A DNA stretch of 64,000 nucleotides from Amphibiibacter pelophylacis (GTDB taxonomy: Bacteria > Pseudomonadota > Gammaproteobacteria > Burkholderiales > Burkholderiaceae_C). Location of the stretch: NCBI RefSeq assembly GCF_037688875.1, contig NZ_JAWDIE010000012.1:45580-109579 (forward strand). The letters are read 5' to 3'. Made by a program: the position numbers and the translations under genes. The notes under the pieces are model-generated. The model was not told the DNA's origin. It saw only the letters and a program-made list of their open reading frames with translations, and did not search any database. Every line of letters begins with the position of its first letter. Position 1 is the first letter of the stretch. This document shows, in pieces, positions 47,789 to 57,289 of the stretch.

Positions 47789-49537
47789 TCAGCTGGCGGG
47801 CTGGCGCACGTAGCGCCCGGGGGCAGGTTCGATCACCGGGTAGCCTTTGGCGCCGGGTTTTTTGGGCGCGGCAACCAGTTTGCCGCCCGCGCCCGCCAGC
47901 CACTGGCGCCAGTCGTTCCACCAGCTGCCGGGGTGCTGGGTGGCGGCGTCCAGCCAGGCCTGCGCGGTGTCGGGAGCGGCTGTGCGGCCTGTGCTGCGCG
48001 TGCGGCTGCGGGCGGTGACGGGTTTGTCGCTGGCGACGGGCTCGCTGCCGTCGTTCCAGAAATTGCGCCGGTTCTTGCTGGCCGGGTTGATCACCCCGGC
48101 GATGTGGCCCGAGGCGCCCAGCACAAAACGCACCGGCCCGCGCAGCAGCCGGGTCGAGGCCCAGGCCGAGTTCCACGGCACGATATGGTCTTCGCGCGAG
48201 GCGTAAAGGTAAGTCTGCGTCTGGATTTTGCCCAGATCGACCGGCACACCGCACACCGTGGCCGCGCCGGGCTGCGCCAGGCGGTTTTCCAGGTAGGTAT
48301 TGCGCAGATACCAGCAGTACATGGGGCCGGGCAGGTGGGTGGCGTCGCCGTTCCAGTAGAGCAGGTCAAAGGCGGGCGGGGGCTCGCCTTTCAGGTAGTT
48401 GCTGACGACGTAATTCCAGACCAGGTCGTTGGGCCGCAGGAAGTTGAAGGTGGAGGCCAGTTCCTGGCCCTTGAGCAGGCCGGGGCCGCCCGGCGCTTCG
48501 GGGCCGATGGCCATTTCGCGCGAGCGCACGGCGGCTTCGTCGACGAAAACGTCCAGCACGCCGGTGTCCTCGAAATCGAGCATGGTGGTCAGCAGCGTCA
48601 TGCTGTGCGCCGGATGCTGGCCGTGCTCTGCCAGAACCGCCAGCGCGGTCGCCAGCAGCGTGCCGCCCACGCAAAAGCCCAAGGTGTTGATGCGCTCCTG
48701 GCCAGAAATATCCTGCACCGCCTGGATGGCGCGCACGACGGCGTGCTCGATGTAATCGTCCCAGGTGCGGCTGGCCAGACTGTCGTCGGGATTGCGCCAG
48801 CTGAGCACGAAAACGCGGTGGCCCTGCTCGACGGTGTAGCGGATCAGCGAGTTCTCGGGCTGCAGATCCAGGATGTAGTACTTGTTGATGCACGGTGGCA
48901 CGAAAAGCATCGGGCGCTCGTGCACCTGAGCGGTCAGCGGGGTGTATTCCAGCAGCTGGAAAAGCGCGTTCTCGAACACGACGGCGCCCTGCGTGGTCGC
49001 CACATTGCGGCCCAGCTCGAACACGGTGGTGTCGGTCTGCGAGACGCGGCCCTTCTGCAGATCGGCCAGCAGCTGCTCCATGCCTTTTTGCAGGCTTTCG
49101 CCCTGGGTGGCAATGGCTTTGGCCATGGCTTCCGGATTGGTCGCCAGGTAGTTGGCCGGGCTGGCCGCATCGATCCACTGCTGCACGGCGAACTTCAGGC
49201 GCGCGACGGTTTTTTTGTCGCCCTCGAAGGCGTCGGCCATGGCCTGCAGGCTCTGCGCGTTGAGCAGATACAGCCGCGCCGCCATTTCGCTGGCGGGGGA
49301 CTGCGTCCAGCTGGCGTCGGCAAAGCGGCGGTCCTTGAGCGGAGGCAGCGGGGTGGCAGGCGGTGCGGCGGGCACTTCAACACCCGGCATGGGCGGCATG
49401 GCGGCCGTCATCTGACCGGACAGGGTGCCCCAGAGCTGCTGGGCCTGCTCCATGTACTGCTTCTGGATCGCGGCCATGCGCTCCATGTTGACGCGCAGAT
49501 CGGGCAGGGCGCTGGGAGGGATGTCGCTGGAGCTCAT
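47789..49537 (-). CDS. phaC: Class I poly(3-hydroxyalkanoate) synthase
   Basis: PhaC polymerises hydroxyacyl-CoA on the granule surface. The 582-aa length fits class I. The lipase-like box GFCVGGT carries the catalytic Cys (residue 289), with the Asp in EDHIVPWNSAW and the His in GASGHIAGVINP. It heads the phaCAB cluster and lies 85 bp past pgeF on the same strand. Confidence 0.96.
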   Translation of the reverse strand: MSSSDIPPSALPDLRVNMERMAAIQKQYMEQAQQLWGTLSGQMTAAMPPMPGVEVPAAPPATPLPPLKDRRFADASWTQSPASEMAARLYLLNAQSLQAMADAFEGDKKTVARLKFAVQQWIDAASPANYLATNPEAMAKAIATQGESLQKGMEQLLADLQKGRVSQTDTTVFELGRNVATTQGAVVFENALFQLLEYTPLTAQVHERPMLFVPPCINKYYILDLQPENSLIRYTVEQGHRVFVLSWRNPDDSLASRTWDDYIEHAVVRAIQAVQDISGQERINTLGFCVGGTLLATALAVLAEHGQHPAHSMTLLTTMLDFEDTGVLDVFVDEAAVRSREMAIGPEAPGGPGLLKGQELASTFNFLRPNDLVWNYVVSNYLKGEPPPAFDLLYWNGDATHLPGPMYCWYLRNTYLENRLAQPGAATVCGVPVDLGKIQTQTYLYASREDHIVPWNSAWASTRLLRGPVRFVLGASGHIAGVINPASKNRRNFWNDGSEPVASDKPVTARSRTRSTGRTAAPDTAQAWLDAATQHPGSWWNDWRQWLAGAGGKLVAAPKKPGAKGYPVIEPAPGRYVRQPAS

Positions 49538-49622
49538 GGGGACCTCGCGGTGGGTGGCGTCCGCAGGAGGGCGGACCGACCGGTTCAGCCGATTGTGCCC
49601 TGGCTTTGACTACGGGTTTTCC

Positions 49623-50543
49623 TCAGGGCGGGTCTGTGCGGAGGGCGAAACAGATGCTGGCCGCCATGCGCCCGGTGACGCCCGCGTCGCGCCGGTATGA
49701 GAAAAACCGTGCCGCATCCCCGTACGTACACCTGTCGCCGCCGCTGACCTGCGCCACGCCCGCCGCCCGCAGCCGCTGGCGCGCCAGTTCGGGCAAGTCG
49801 GCCAGGAAGTGGCCGGGGCGATCCGCCTGCGGCACAAAGCAGGACGCGGCGCAGGCTCCGGCGTCGCCGCCGGGGGCGCTGGCCAGGAAGGCCTCGCGCA
49901 CTTCGGGGCCGACCTCGAACGCCTGGGGGCCGATGCAGGCGCCCAGCCAGGCGTGCCAGGACAGGGCGAACAAAGACGGGGCGGACAAAAGCCGGGCTTC
50001 TTCTTCCAGCGCGTTTTTCAGGGCGGCCACCGTCTCCTCCAGCACCCCGCCGGCCAGGCCGCGCCAGCCCGCGTGCGCCGCGCCCACGCCGCGCACCCGG
50101 CCGCCAGCGTCCACCGCCCAGAGCAGCACCGGCAGGCAGTCGGCGACCAGCACCGTGCAGACCACGCCCGGCGCGGTGGTGATGGCGGCGTCGGCCTGGG
50201 GGCGGCTGTCCAGCGGCGCGTCGAAGGCGGGCACGGGCTCCTGCCCTGTCCAGCGCACCACGCGCGTGCCGTGCACCTGGTGCAGGTAGCGCACGGGCGC
50301 GGCCACCGCCGTCTGCCACAGGGCCTGGTTGCGCGCGATGCAGTCGGCTTCGTCCGCCCGGGTCGTCGGGCCGTAGTGCACCGGCCTCAGGTTGAGCCCG
50401 GCGAAATCGCCCGTGCTGACGCCACCTGCGCGCGTGCTCATCAACGCGGTCAGGCCGGCGGGACGGTGGCTGGCGTCAGGCCGCAAGGGAGCGATGGGCG
50501 CGGCCACTGACGGGGAGGGCGGCTGTTTTTGGAGGGGCATCAT
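49623..50543 (-). CDS. pgeF: YfiH/PgeF-family purine nucleoside phosphorylase
   Basis: Members of this family (YfiH, LACC1) are multicopper-fold enzymes now known to act on purine nucleosides; PgeF in E. coli also edits peptidoglycan precursors. The 306-aa product has LHQVHGTRVV, VADCLPVLL, GAAHAGWRGL, LGACIGPQAFEVG, DRCTYGD and FFSYRRDAGVTGR. The zinc ligands His, Cys and His are all in place. The ATG at 50543 is chosen; a longer frame has no family similarity. It is divergent from the Nudix gene. Confidence 0.88.
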   Translation of the reverse strand: MMPLQKQPPSPSVAAPIAPLRPDASHRPAGLTALMSTRAGGVSTGDFAGLNLRPVHYGPTTRADEADCIARNQALWQTAVAAPVRYLHQVHGTRVVRWTGQEPVPAFDAPLDSRPQADAAITTAPGVVCTVLVADCLPVLLWAVDAGGRVRGVGAAHAGWRGLAGGVLEETVAALKNALEEEARLLSAPSLFALSWHAWLGACIGPQAFEVGPEVREAFLASAPGGDAGACAASCFVPQADRPGHFLADLPELARQRLRAAGVAQVSGGDRCTYGDAARFFSYRRDAGVTGRMAASICFALRTDPP

Positions 50544-50680
50544 CGGGTCCGCAGAAATCAGGGGGAAGAAAGAGTGCAATAGCGCCGAAACTGTGCGGCG
50601 GGCGCCACGTCCCTCCCTGAACTGCGGGGGGAGGGTTGCATAATGGCCCCCGGTTTGAATCACAGCGAGGTCCAGGCACC

Positions 50681-51259
50681 ATGTCCACATGGGACCAGAA
50701 TGATACGGCGCAGCCCAGACACTGCCGCACCTGCGGCACGGTGGTGGAGCGCCGTGTGCCAGACGGCGACAACCGCCTGCGCGACGTCTGTCCGGTCTGC
50801 GGCGCCATCCACTACGACAACCCGCTCAATGTGGTCGGCACGCTGCCCTGGCGGCGCAACGGCCAGGGCGAGGTCGAGGTCCTGCTGTGCCTGCGCAACA
50901 TCGAACCGCAGCTGGGGTTCTGGACCCTGCCTGCCGGATTCATGGAAAACGAGGAATCGGTCGCCGAGGGGGCCCTGCGCGAGACGCAGGAAGAGGCCGG
51001 CGCCGACATCGTCCTGGGCGAGCTGCTGCTGCTGTGCACGGTGCGGCGCGCCAACCAGGTTCACTTTTTTTACACGGCCGAACTGCAGTCAGACCGTTTC
51101 GATCCGGGCGAGGAAACGCAGGCCGTCGGCCTGTACACCCGGGAGTCCCTGCCCTGGGGCCGCATCGCCTTCGCCAGCGTGAAGCTGGCTTTGGAGGTCT
51201 TTTTTTCGCAGATCAACGACGGTGGCTTCCACCTACATTGCGCCGATATCCCGAGCTGA
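50681..51259 (+). CDS. Zinc-ribbon Nudix hydrolase
   Basis: This 192-aa protein has a zinc ribbon (CRTCGTVV and CPVCGAIHYDNP), and a Nudix box GFMENEESVAEGALRETQEE ending in AGA, so it hydrolyses nucleoside diphosphate-linked compounds; NADH-type or ADP-ribose-type substrates fit the ribbon. The ATG at 50681 gives MSTWDQND. It is divergent from pgeF. Confidence 0.88.
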   Translation: MSTWDQNDTAQPRHCRTCGTVVERRVPDGDNRLRDVCPVCGAIHYDNPLNVVGTLPWRRNGQGEVEVLLCLRNIEPQLGFWTLPAGFMENEESVAEGALRETQEEAGADIVLGELLLLCTVRRANQVHFFYTAELQSDRFDPGEETQAVGLYTRESLPWGRIAFASVKLALEVFFSQINDGGFHLHCADIPS

Positions 51260-51322
51260 TTTTTCCAGGCCCCCATCCTGGCCTGTCGGCGGGGCAGCGG
51301 CCACAACCATGAAGCATCACGC

Positions 51323-53833
51323 ATGAACAATCCCAACGAGAACCCTGGCGCAACGCCTGCGCCAGCCGGTCCGGCGTCCACGCCTGAATCGGATCAGGCT
51401 GCGGCAGCCCGCCGCGCCCAGGCGCTGGCGGCCCAGCGTCAGGCTCAGATGCGCCAGCAGGCCGCCGCCGCGCAGGGGGCCGGCCAGCCCGCTGCGGCAT
51501 CGCCAGTCCAGCCAGCCGCCATGCAGGCAGCGCCTGCTGCTGCGCCTGTCGTGGCGCCTGTGGCGGCCTCCCAGCAGGCTCACCCGGCCCCGGCGCAGCC
51601 TGCGCCAGCCAACCCGGCTGCGCCGGCCCAGACGGCCCAGACGGCGGCGCAAGCGGCCCAGGCCGCCCAGCAGCGCGCCCAGGCGCACGCCACGGCGCGC
51701 CTGCGGGAAGATCTGATGAACCCCGATCCGCTGCTGGACTGCCTGGTCGAAATCTGCCGCCTCAACGGCCAGAAGGCCTCGCGCGCGGCGCTGACGGCCG
51801 GTCTGCCGCTGGTGCAGGGCATGATGACGCCCTCGCTGGCCGAGCGGGCGCTGGGCAAGGTCGGCATGTCCGGCCGCCTGCAGCGCCAGTCGCTGGAGCG
51901 CATTGACCGCACCGTCTTCCCGGTGGTGCTGATGCTCAAGGACAACAAGGCCTGCGTGCTGCAGACGCTGGACCCCGAGCGCGGCGAGTGCCGCGTGCTG
52001 ATGCCTGAAACCGGGCAGGGCGCTGTGGTGCTGCCGCTGGCCGAGCTGCAGTCGCGCTACACCGGCGTGGTGCTGTTCGTGCGCCCGCACTTCCGCTTTG
52101 ACAGCTCGACCCAGGAAACGCGCAAGACGCTGTCCGGACACTGGTTCTGGTCGGCGATTTTCTCGCAGCGCTTCGTTTACAAGGACGTGCTGTGGGCGGC
52201 CATGCTGGTCAACTGCTTCGCGCTGGCCATGCCGCTGTTCACCATGAACGTCTACGACCGCGTGGTGCCCAACAACGCCATCGAGACGCTGTGGGCGCTG
52301 GCGCTGGGCGTCGGGCTGATCCTGCTGTCGGATCTGGTGATGCGCAAGATGCGCAGCAAGTTCGTGGACGAGGCCAGTGCGCGCATCGACGTGCAGATTT
52401 CCGCCACGCTGATGGAGCGGGTGCTGGGCATGCGCCTGGAAGGGCGTCCGGCTTCGGTGGGCTCGTTCGCGTCCAACCTGCGCGGTTTCGAGCAGGTGCG
52501 CGATTTCATCGCCTCCAGCACGGTGACGGCGCTGATCGATCTGCCCTTCGCGCTGCTCTTCCTGGCGGTGATGTTCTGGATCTCGCCCTACATCGTGGCG
52601 CCGGTGATCATCGCTTTCATCATCATCCTGATCGTCGGCTACATGTTGCAGCACCGCCTGCACGAGCTGTCGGAGACCACCTACCGCGCTGCCGCGATGC
52701 GCAATGCGACGCTGATCGAGAGCCTGTCGGGCATCGAGACCATCAAGTCGCAGGGCGCCGAAGGCACCATCCAGGGCAAGTGGGAGTCGGCCAACGTCTT
52801 CCTGGCCAAGACCAACGTGCGTATGCGCTCGATCTCGTCGGGCGCCACCTATATGACCAGCTGGATGATGCAGATGGTCAGCGTGGTGACGGTGTGCATC
52901 GGCGTGTTCCTGATCTCCGAGCGTGAAATGACCATGGGTGCGCTGATCGCTGCCAACATGCTGGGCGGCCGCGCGCTGGCCCCGGCCGGCCAGATCGTCG
53001 GCCTGCTGATGCAGTACCAGGGCGCACGCACGGCGCTGGAGGGCCTGGAGAAAATCATGGCCTCGCCCATCGAGCGGCCCGAGGGCACGACCTTCATCCA
53101 CCGCCGCGAACTCACCGGCCTGATCGAGTTCCGGGGCGTGAGCTTCAACTACCCCAACCGCGATGACGCGGCGCTGGACAACATCAACCTGAAGATCAAG
53201 CCGGGCGAGCGCGTCGCGCTGATCGGCCGCATCGGTTCGGGCAAATCGACCATCCAGCGCCTGATCATGGGCCTGTACCAGCCCACCGACGGCGCCGTGC
53301 TGCTCGACGGGATCGACCTGCGCCAGCTGGACCCGGCCGACGTGCGCCGCAACCAGGCCTATGTGTCGCAGGACGTGACGCTGTTCCAGGGCACGCTGCG
53401 CACCAACGTGGCCTACGGCCTGCCTTACGCCGACGACAACGCGGTGATCGAAGCCGCCGACATCGCCGGTCTGACCGAGTACATCAACCGCCACCCCAAA
53501 GGCTTTGACATGGAGGTCGGCGAGCGCGGGGATCTGCTCTCCGGCGGGCAGCGCCAGAGTGTGGGCATCGCCCGCGCGGTGCTGAACAACGCCCCCATCC
53601 TGCTGCTGGACGAACCGACCAGCGCGATGGATTTCTCCACCGAAGCGACCATCACCAAACGTCTGACGACCTTCGCCCAGGACAAGACCGTGGTGCTGGT
53701 GACGCACCGCACGTCGCTGCTGAGCATGGTCGACCGGGTGGTGGTGCTGGATGCCGGGCGCATCGTGGCTGACGGTCCGCGCGACCGCATCCTGGAAGCG
53801 CTGCAGACGGGCCGCATTGCCCGCGCCGCCTGA
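51323..53833 (+). CDS. Type I secretion ABC transporter (LapB-like) with Ala/Gln/Pro-rich N terminus
   Basis: This 836-aa ABC exporter has an N-terminal low-complexity stretch of Ala, Gln and Pro (about residues 1-125), a C39-like domain (about 130-260, DPLLDCLVEICRLNG, without the usual catalytic Cys/His pair), six membrane helices (about 270-560), and a nucleotide-binding domain with Walker A GRIGSGKST (near 634), signature LSGGQRQ (near 739) and Walker B ILLLDEPTSAMD. It resembles LapB/RTX exporters. The HlyD partner follows after 31 bp. No TolC-type protein or RTX substrate lies in the window. Confidence 0.9.
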   Translation: MNNPNENPGATPAPAGPASTPESDQAAAARRAQALAAQRQAQMRQQAAAAQGAGQPAAASPVQPAAMQAAPAAAPVVAPVAASQQAHPAPAQPAPANPAAPAQTAQTAAQAAQAAQQRAQAHATARLREDLMNPDPLLDCLVEICRLNGQKASRAALTAGLPLVQGMMTPSLAERALGKVGMSGRLQRQSLERIDRTVFPVVLMLKDNKACVLQTLDPERGECRVLMPETGQGAVVLPLAELQSRYTGVVLFVRPHFRFDSSTQETRKTLSGHWFWSAIFSQRFVYKDVLWAAMLVNCFALAMPLFTMNVYDRVVPNNAIETLWALALGVGLILLSDLVMRKMRSKFVDEASARIDVQISATLMERVLGMRLEGRPASVGSFASNLRGFEQVRDFIASSTVTALIDLPFALLFLAVMFWISPYIVAPVIIAFIIILIVGYMLQHRLHELSETTYRAAAMRNATLIESLSGIETIKSQGAEGTIQGKWESANVFLAKTNVRMRSISSGATYMTSWMMQMVSVVTVCIGVFLISEREMTMGALIAANMLGGRALAPAGQIVGLLMQYQGARTALEGLEKIMASPIERPEGTTFIHRRELTGLIEFRGVSFNYPNRDDAALDNINLKIKPGERVALIGRIGSGKSTIQRLIMGLYQPTDGAVLLDGIDLRQLDPADVRRNQAYVSQDVTLFQGTLRTNVAYGLPYADDNAVIEAADIAGLTEYINRHPKGFDMEVGERGDLLSGGQRQSVGIARAVLNNAPILLLDEPTSAMDFSTEATITKRLTTFAQDKTVVLVTHRTSLLSMVDRVVVLDAGRIVADGPRDRILEALQTGRIARAA

Positions 53834-53864
53834 CCGCCCGGCACCCCGACGCAAGGAACACCTT

Positions 53865-55397
53865 ATGAGCCAGACTCCTTCTCCTGCCGGCCAGCCCCAG
53901 GCCGCGCCACCCCAGCCGCAAGCCATGCCTCAGAGCATGATGATGCCCCCGCCCACGCCCATGCATAAACCCAAAGGGGCGATCTTCAGCGTGGGCCGCG
54001 TGTTTGTGGGCTTCATGGAAATCATCCGCAAGATGCTGGAGCCCATTTTCGGCCGCATCCTGCCTTCGACCAAAAACGAAGAGCCCGACGCCATGCCGGG
54101 CATGCGCACCTTCGAGGAAGACGCCGACGCGGCCATGAGCGCCAAAGGAACGCGCCGCGCGCAGAACATCGTGCGCGCCGCCATCCTGATCCTGATCGGT
54201 CTGGTGGTGTGGGCACACTTCGCCATCCTGGACGAGGTCACCAAGGGCCAGGGCACGGTCGTGCCGTCGCAGCAGATGCAGGTGATCCAGTCGCTGGACG
54301 GCGGCATTGTGTCGCAGCTGCTGGTGCGCGAAGGCCAGGAGGTCAAACCCGGCCAGGTCCTGCTGCGCATCGACCAGACGCGCGCCCAGTCCAGCGCCGG
54401 TGAAAGCCAGGCGCAGCAGTTCGCCCTGGAAGCGCGCCTGGCCCGCCTGCGTGCGCTGGCCAACGACGTGCCGTTCAACCCGCCCGTCGCCACCAACCCC
54501 GGCGAGAACCGCATCGTGGACGACGAGCGCCGTCTCTACGATTCCAAGCGCACCGAGCTGGCCACGCTGCTGTCGATCAACACGCAGCAGCTGGCCCAGC
54601 GCCAGCAGGAACGCGCCGAAGCCGAGGCCCGCGCCACCGCCGCCCGTGCCACCATCGACAGCACGCAGCGCGAACTGGCGCAGACCCAGCCCCTGGTCGC
54701 CACCGGCGCGGTGTCGCAGATCGACGTGCTGCGTCTGCAGCGCGACATCGACCGCGCCAAGGGCGATCTGGGCCAGGCCCAGGCGCAGATGCGCCGCGCC
54801 GAAGCCGCTGCCAACGAGGTCAACCGCAAGGTCAACGAGATCAACGTCAACTTCAAGAACGAAGCGCGGCGTGACATCGGTGATGCCATGGGCCGGCTGG
54901 CGGCCCTGCGCGAAGGCGCCGTGGCGCTGCAGGACAAGGTCAACCAGTCGGTGATCAAGTCGCCGGTGCTGGGCCGCGTGCAGCGCCTGCTGATCAACAC
55001 GATCGGCGGCGTGGTGACGCCGGGCAAGGACATCATGGAGATCGTGCCGCTCAACGACGAGCTGGTGCTGGAAACCAAGGTGCAGCCGCGCGACATCGCC
55101 TTCATCACGGCCGACCAGACGGCCAAGATCAAGTTCACCGCTTACGACTTCAGCATTTACGGCGGGGTCGAGGGCAAGGTGATCGACATCAGCCCGGACG
55201 CCAGCAAGGACGAGAAGGGCAACACCTTCTACATCGTGCGGGTGAAAACCTCGCTGACGCCCGAGCAGCACAAGCAGTTCAAGATCATTCCCGGCATGAC
55301 CGCCGAGGTGGACATCCTGACCGGCAAGAAATCGGTCTGGACCTACCTGATGAAGCCCATCCTGCGCGCGCACTCGTATGCGCTGCGGGAGCGGTGA
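53865..55397 (+). CDS. HlyD/LapC-type membrane fusion protein
   Basis: This 510-aa adaptor bridges the ABC exporter and an outer-membrane channel. It has a Pro/Gln/Met-rich cytoplasmic N terminus, one membrane helix (about residues 102-122), biotinyl-lipoyl-like halves around VIQSLDGGIVSQLLVREGQE, a long coiled-coil hairpin (about 180-370) and a C-terminal beta-barrel with IIPGMTAEVDILTGKKSVW. The ATG at 53865 has AAGGA upstream. Confidence 0.9.
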   Translation: MSQTPSPAGQPQAAPPQPQAMPQSMMMPPPTPMHKPKGAIFSVGRVFVGFMEIIRKMLEPIFGRILPSTKNEEPDAMPGMRTFEEDADAAMSAKGTRRAQNIVRAAILILIGLVVWAHFAILDEVTKGQGTVVPSQQMQVIQSLDGGIVSQLLVREGQEVKPGQVLLRIDQTRAQSSAGESQAQQFALEARLARLRALANDVPFNPPVATNPGENRIVDDERRLYDSKRTELATLLSINTQQLAQRQQERAEAEARATAARATIDSTQRELAQTQPLVATGAVSQIDVLRLQRDIDRAKGDLGQAQAQMRRAEAAANEVNRKVNEINVNFKNEARRDIGDAMGRLAALREGAVALQDKVNQSVIKSPVLGRVQRLLINTIGGVVTPGKDIMEIVPLNDELVLETKVQPRDIAFITADQTAKIKFTAYDFSIYGGVEGKVIDISPDASKDEKGNTFYIVRVKTSLTPEQHKQFKIIPGMTAEVDILTGKKSVWTYLMKPILRAHSYALRER

Positions 55398-55424
55398 TCT
55401 TCGCCTGAGCCCCCCGCTGCTCTC

Positions 55425-55459
55425 AAGCCCCTGCCGCCTCAAAAGCGCAGGGGCTTTTT
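55425..55459 (+). terminator. Rho-independent terminator of type I secretion operon
   Basis: AAGCCCCTGC and GCAGGGGCTT form a ten-base stem followed by a T run. It lies 28 bp past the HlyD-type stop. Confidence 0.85.
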
Positions 55460-55561
55460 CATTCCCCTGTCGGGTCCAGGGTTTACGCCAGGGGCCTGGC
55501 AGGCTCCGCTGCCCTGTGGCGCCCCTAGAATCGCCGCAGGTATTATTTTCTGGAACCTGCC

Positions 55562-56593
55562 ATGTCAAAACGTTTTGCCCCCCTGTGCCGCCGTACCCTG
55601 CTGTCGGCTGCTGTCCTGTCCCTGGCTGCTGTGGCCGCTCCGGCCTGGGCGCAGGCGCCCATCGTGATCAAGTTCAGCCATGTGGTGGCCGCCGACACGC
55701 CCAAGGGCAAGGCGGCGGAAGTTTTCGCCAAAAAAGCCGCCGAGCTGACCAAAGGCCGCGTCAAGGTCGAGGTCTACGCCAACTCCACGCTCTACAAGGA
55801 CAAGGAAGAGATGGAGGCCCTGCAGCTGGGCGCCGTCCAGATGCTGGCGCCCTCGCTGGCCAAGTTCGGTCCTCTGGGCGTGAAAGAGTTCGAAGTGTTC
55901 GATCTGCCCTTCCTGTTCAGCAGCTACGACCAGCTGCACAAGGTCACCACCGGCGCGGTGGGCAAACAGCTGCTGGCCAAGCTGGAGCCCAAGGGCATCC
56001 GCGGCCTGGCGTACTGGGACAACGGCTTCAAATCGTTCTCGGCCAACACGCCCATCAAGCTGCCCACCGATCTGAAGGGCAAGAAAATGCGCATCCAGTC
56101 CTCCAAGGTGCTGGAAGAGCAGATGCGCGCGCTGGGTGCGCTGCCGCAGGTCATGGCCTTCTCCGAGGTTTACCAGGCGCTGCAGACCGGGGTGGTCGAT
56201 GGCACCGAGAACCCCATCTCCAACCTCTACACGCAAAAGATGTACGAGGTGCAAAAGCACCTGTCGCTGACCGAGCACGGCTACCTGGGCTACGCGGTCA
56301 TCGTCAACAAGAAGTTCTGGGACGGCCTGCCGCCCGACATCCGCACCCAGCTGGACAGCGCCATGGAGCAGGCCACGCGCTACGCCAACCAGATCGCCCA
56401 GGTCGAGAACGAAAAGGCGCTGGATGCAGTCAAGGCCAGCGGCAAGACCACCGTTTACACGCCCACCAAGGAAGAGCGCCTGGCCTTCAAGAAGGCGCTG
56501 GTGCCCGTGCACAAGGCCATGGAGAGCCGCATCGGCCGCGACACCATCCAGGCCGTCTACAAGGACATCGGCTTCAAGCCTGACAGCCTGTAA
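55562..56593 (+). CDS. dctP: TRAP transporter substrate-binding protein
   Basis: This 343-aa periplasmic protein has a signal peptide (residues 1-31, ending APAWAQ) and DctP family wording: IKFSHVVAADTPKGKAAEVF, LPFLFSSYDQ, MRIQSSKVLEEQ with the conserved substrate Arg, FSEVYQALQTGVVDGTENP and SLTEHGYLGYAVIVNKKFWD. It is of the C4-dicarboxylate type. The membrane genes dctQ and dctM follow after an intervening hairpin. Confidence 0.94.
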   Translation: MSKRFAPLCRRTLLSAAVLSLAAVAAPAWAQAPIVIKFSHVVAADTPKGKAAEVFAKKAAELTKGRVKVEVYANSTLYKDKEEMEALQLGAVQMLAPSLAKFGPLGVKEFEVFDLPFLFSSYDQLHKVTTGAVGKQLLAKLEPKGIRGLAYWDNGFKSFSANTPIKLPTDLKGKKMRIQSSKVLEEQMRALGALPQVMAFSEVYQALQTGVVDGTENPISNLYTQKMYEVQKHLSLTEHGYLGYAVIVNKKFWDGLPPDIRTQLDSAMEQATRYANQIAQVENEKALDAVKASGKTTVYTPTKEERLAFKKALVPVHKAMESRIGRDTIQAVYKDIGFKPDSL

Positions 56594-56622
56594 GAGGCTC
56601 CGGGCTGGATCAACCATAAACA

Positions 56623-56649
56623 CCGGGGGCCATGACCCCCGGCTTTTTT
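56623..56649 (+). terminator. Hairpin between dctP and dctQ (partial terminator)
   Basis: CCGGGGG pairs with CCCCCGG around a six-base loop and is followed by seven T. As the dctQ start is only 23 bp further on, this probably acts as an attenuator that keeps dctP mRNA in excess over the membrane subunits. Confidence 0.75.
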
Positions 56650-56671
56650 TCTGGCATGAACGGAGACTCTC

Positions 56672-57289
56672 ATGCTCAACAGACTGTTGAACCATCTGGA
56701 AGAGGCGCTGGTGACCTTCCTGATGGGGGCGGCCACGGTGATCATTTTTGTGGCTGTGATGCACCGCTACCTGGCGGGGGCGCCCATTCCGGGTCTGCAG
56801 GACTGGCTGCTGACGCTGAACTTCGGCTGGGCCCAGGAGCTGTGCATCATCATGTTCGTGTGGATGGCCAAGTTTGGCGCCGCCTACGGTGTGCGCACCG
56901 GCATCCACGTGGGGGTTGATGTGCTGATCAACCGCCTGGGCCCGCGCAACCGGGGCCGTTTTGTGGTGTTTGGCCTGCTGGCTGGCGCACTGTTCACCGG
57001 GGTGGTGGCGGCGCTGGGCGCTGATTTTGTCTGGGAAAACGGCGCGCACTACGGCATTTTCCACGCGCTGGGCATCCCGACGGGCGATCTCTACGAAGGT
57101 CCGACCACGCCCGATCTGGAGTGGCCGACCTGGGTGGTGTACAGCGCCATTCCGCTGGGTTCGTCGCTGATGTGCTTCCGCTTCCTGCAGGTGGCCGTGG
57201 GCTTCATCCGCACCGGCGAACTGCCCCACCACGACCACGGCCATGTCGATGGCCTGGACGAAGAAACCGCCCCGGAGAAACACGCATGA
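56672..57289 (+). CDS. dctQ: TRAP transporter small membrane subunit
   Basis: This 205-aa protein has four membrane helices as in DctQ: VTFLMGAATVIIFVAVMHRY, AQELCIIMFVWMAKFGAAYG, RTGIHVGVDVLINRLG and the later CFRFLQVAVGFI. The C-terminal tail is His-rich. It overlaps dctM by four bases. Confidence 0.9.
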   Translation: MLNRLLNHLEEALVTFLMGAATVIIFVAVMHRYLAGAPIPGLQDWLLTLNFGWAQELCIIMFVWMAKFGAAYGVRTGIHVGVDVLINRLGPRNRGRFVVFGLLAGALFTGVVAALGADFVWENGAHYGIFHALGIPTGDLYEGPTTPDLEWPTWVVYSAIPLGSSLMCFRFLQVAVGFIRTGELPHHDHGHVDGLDEETAPEKHA

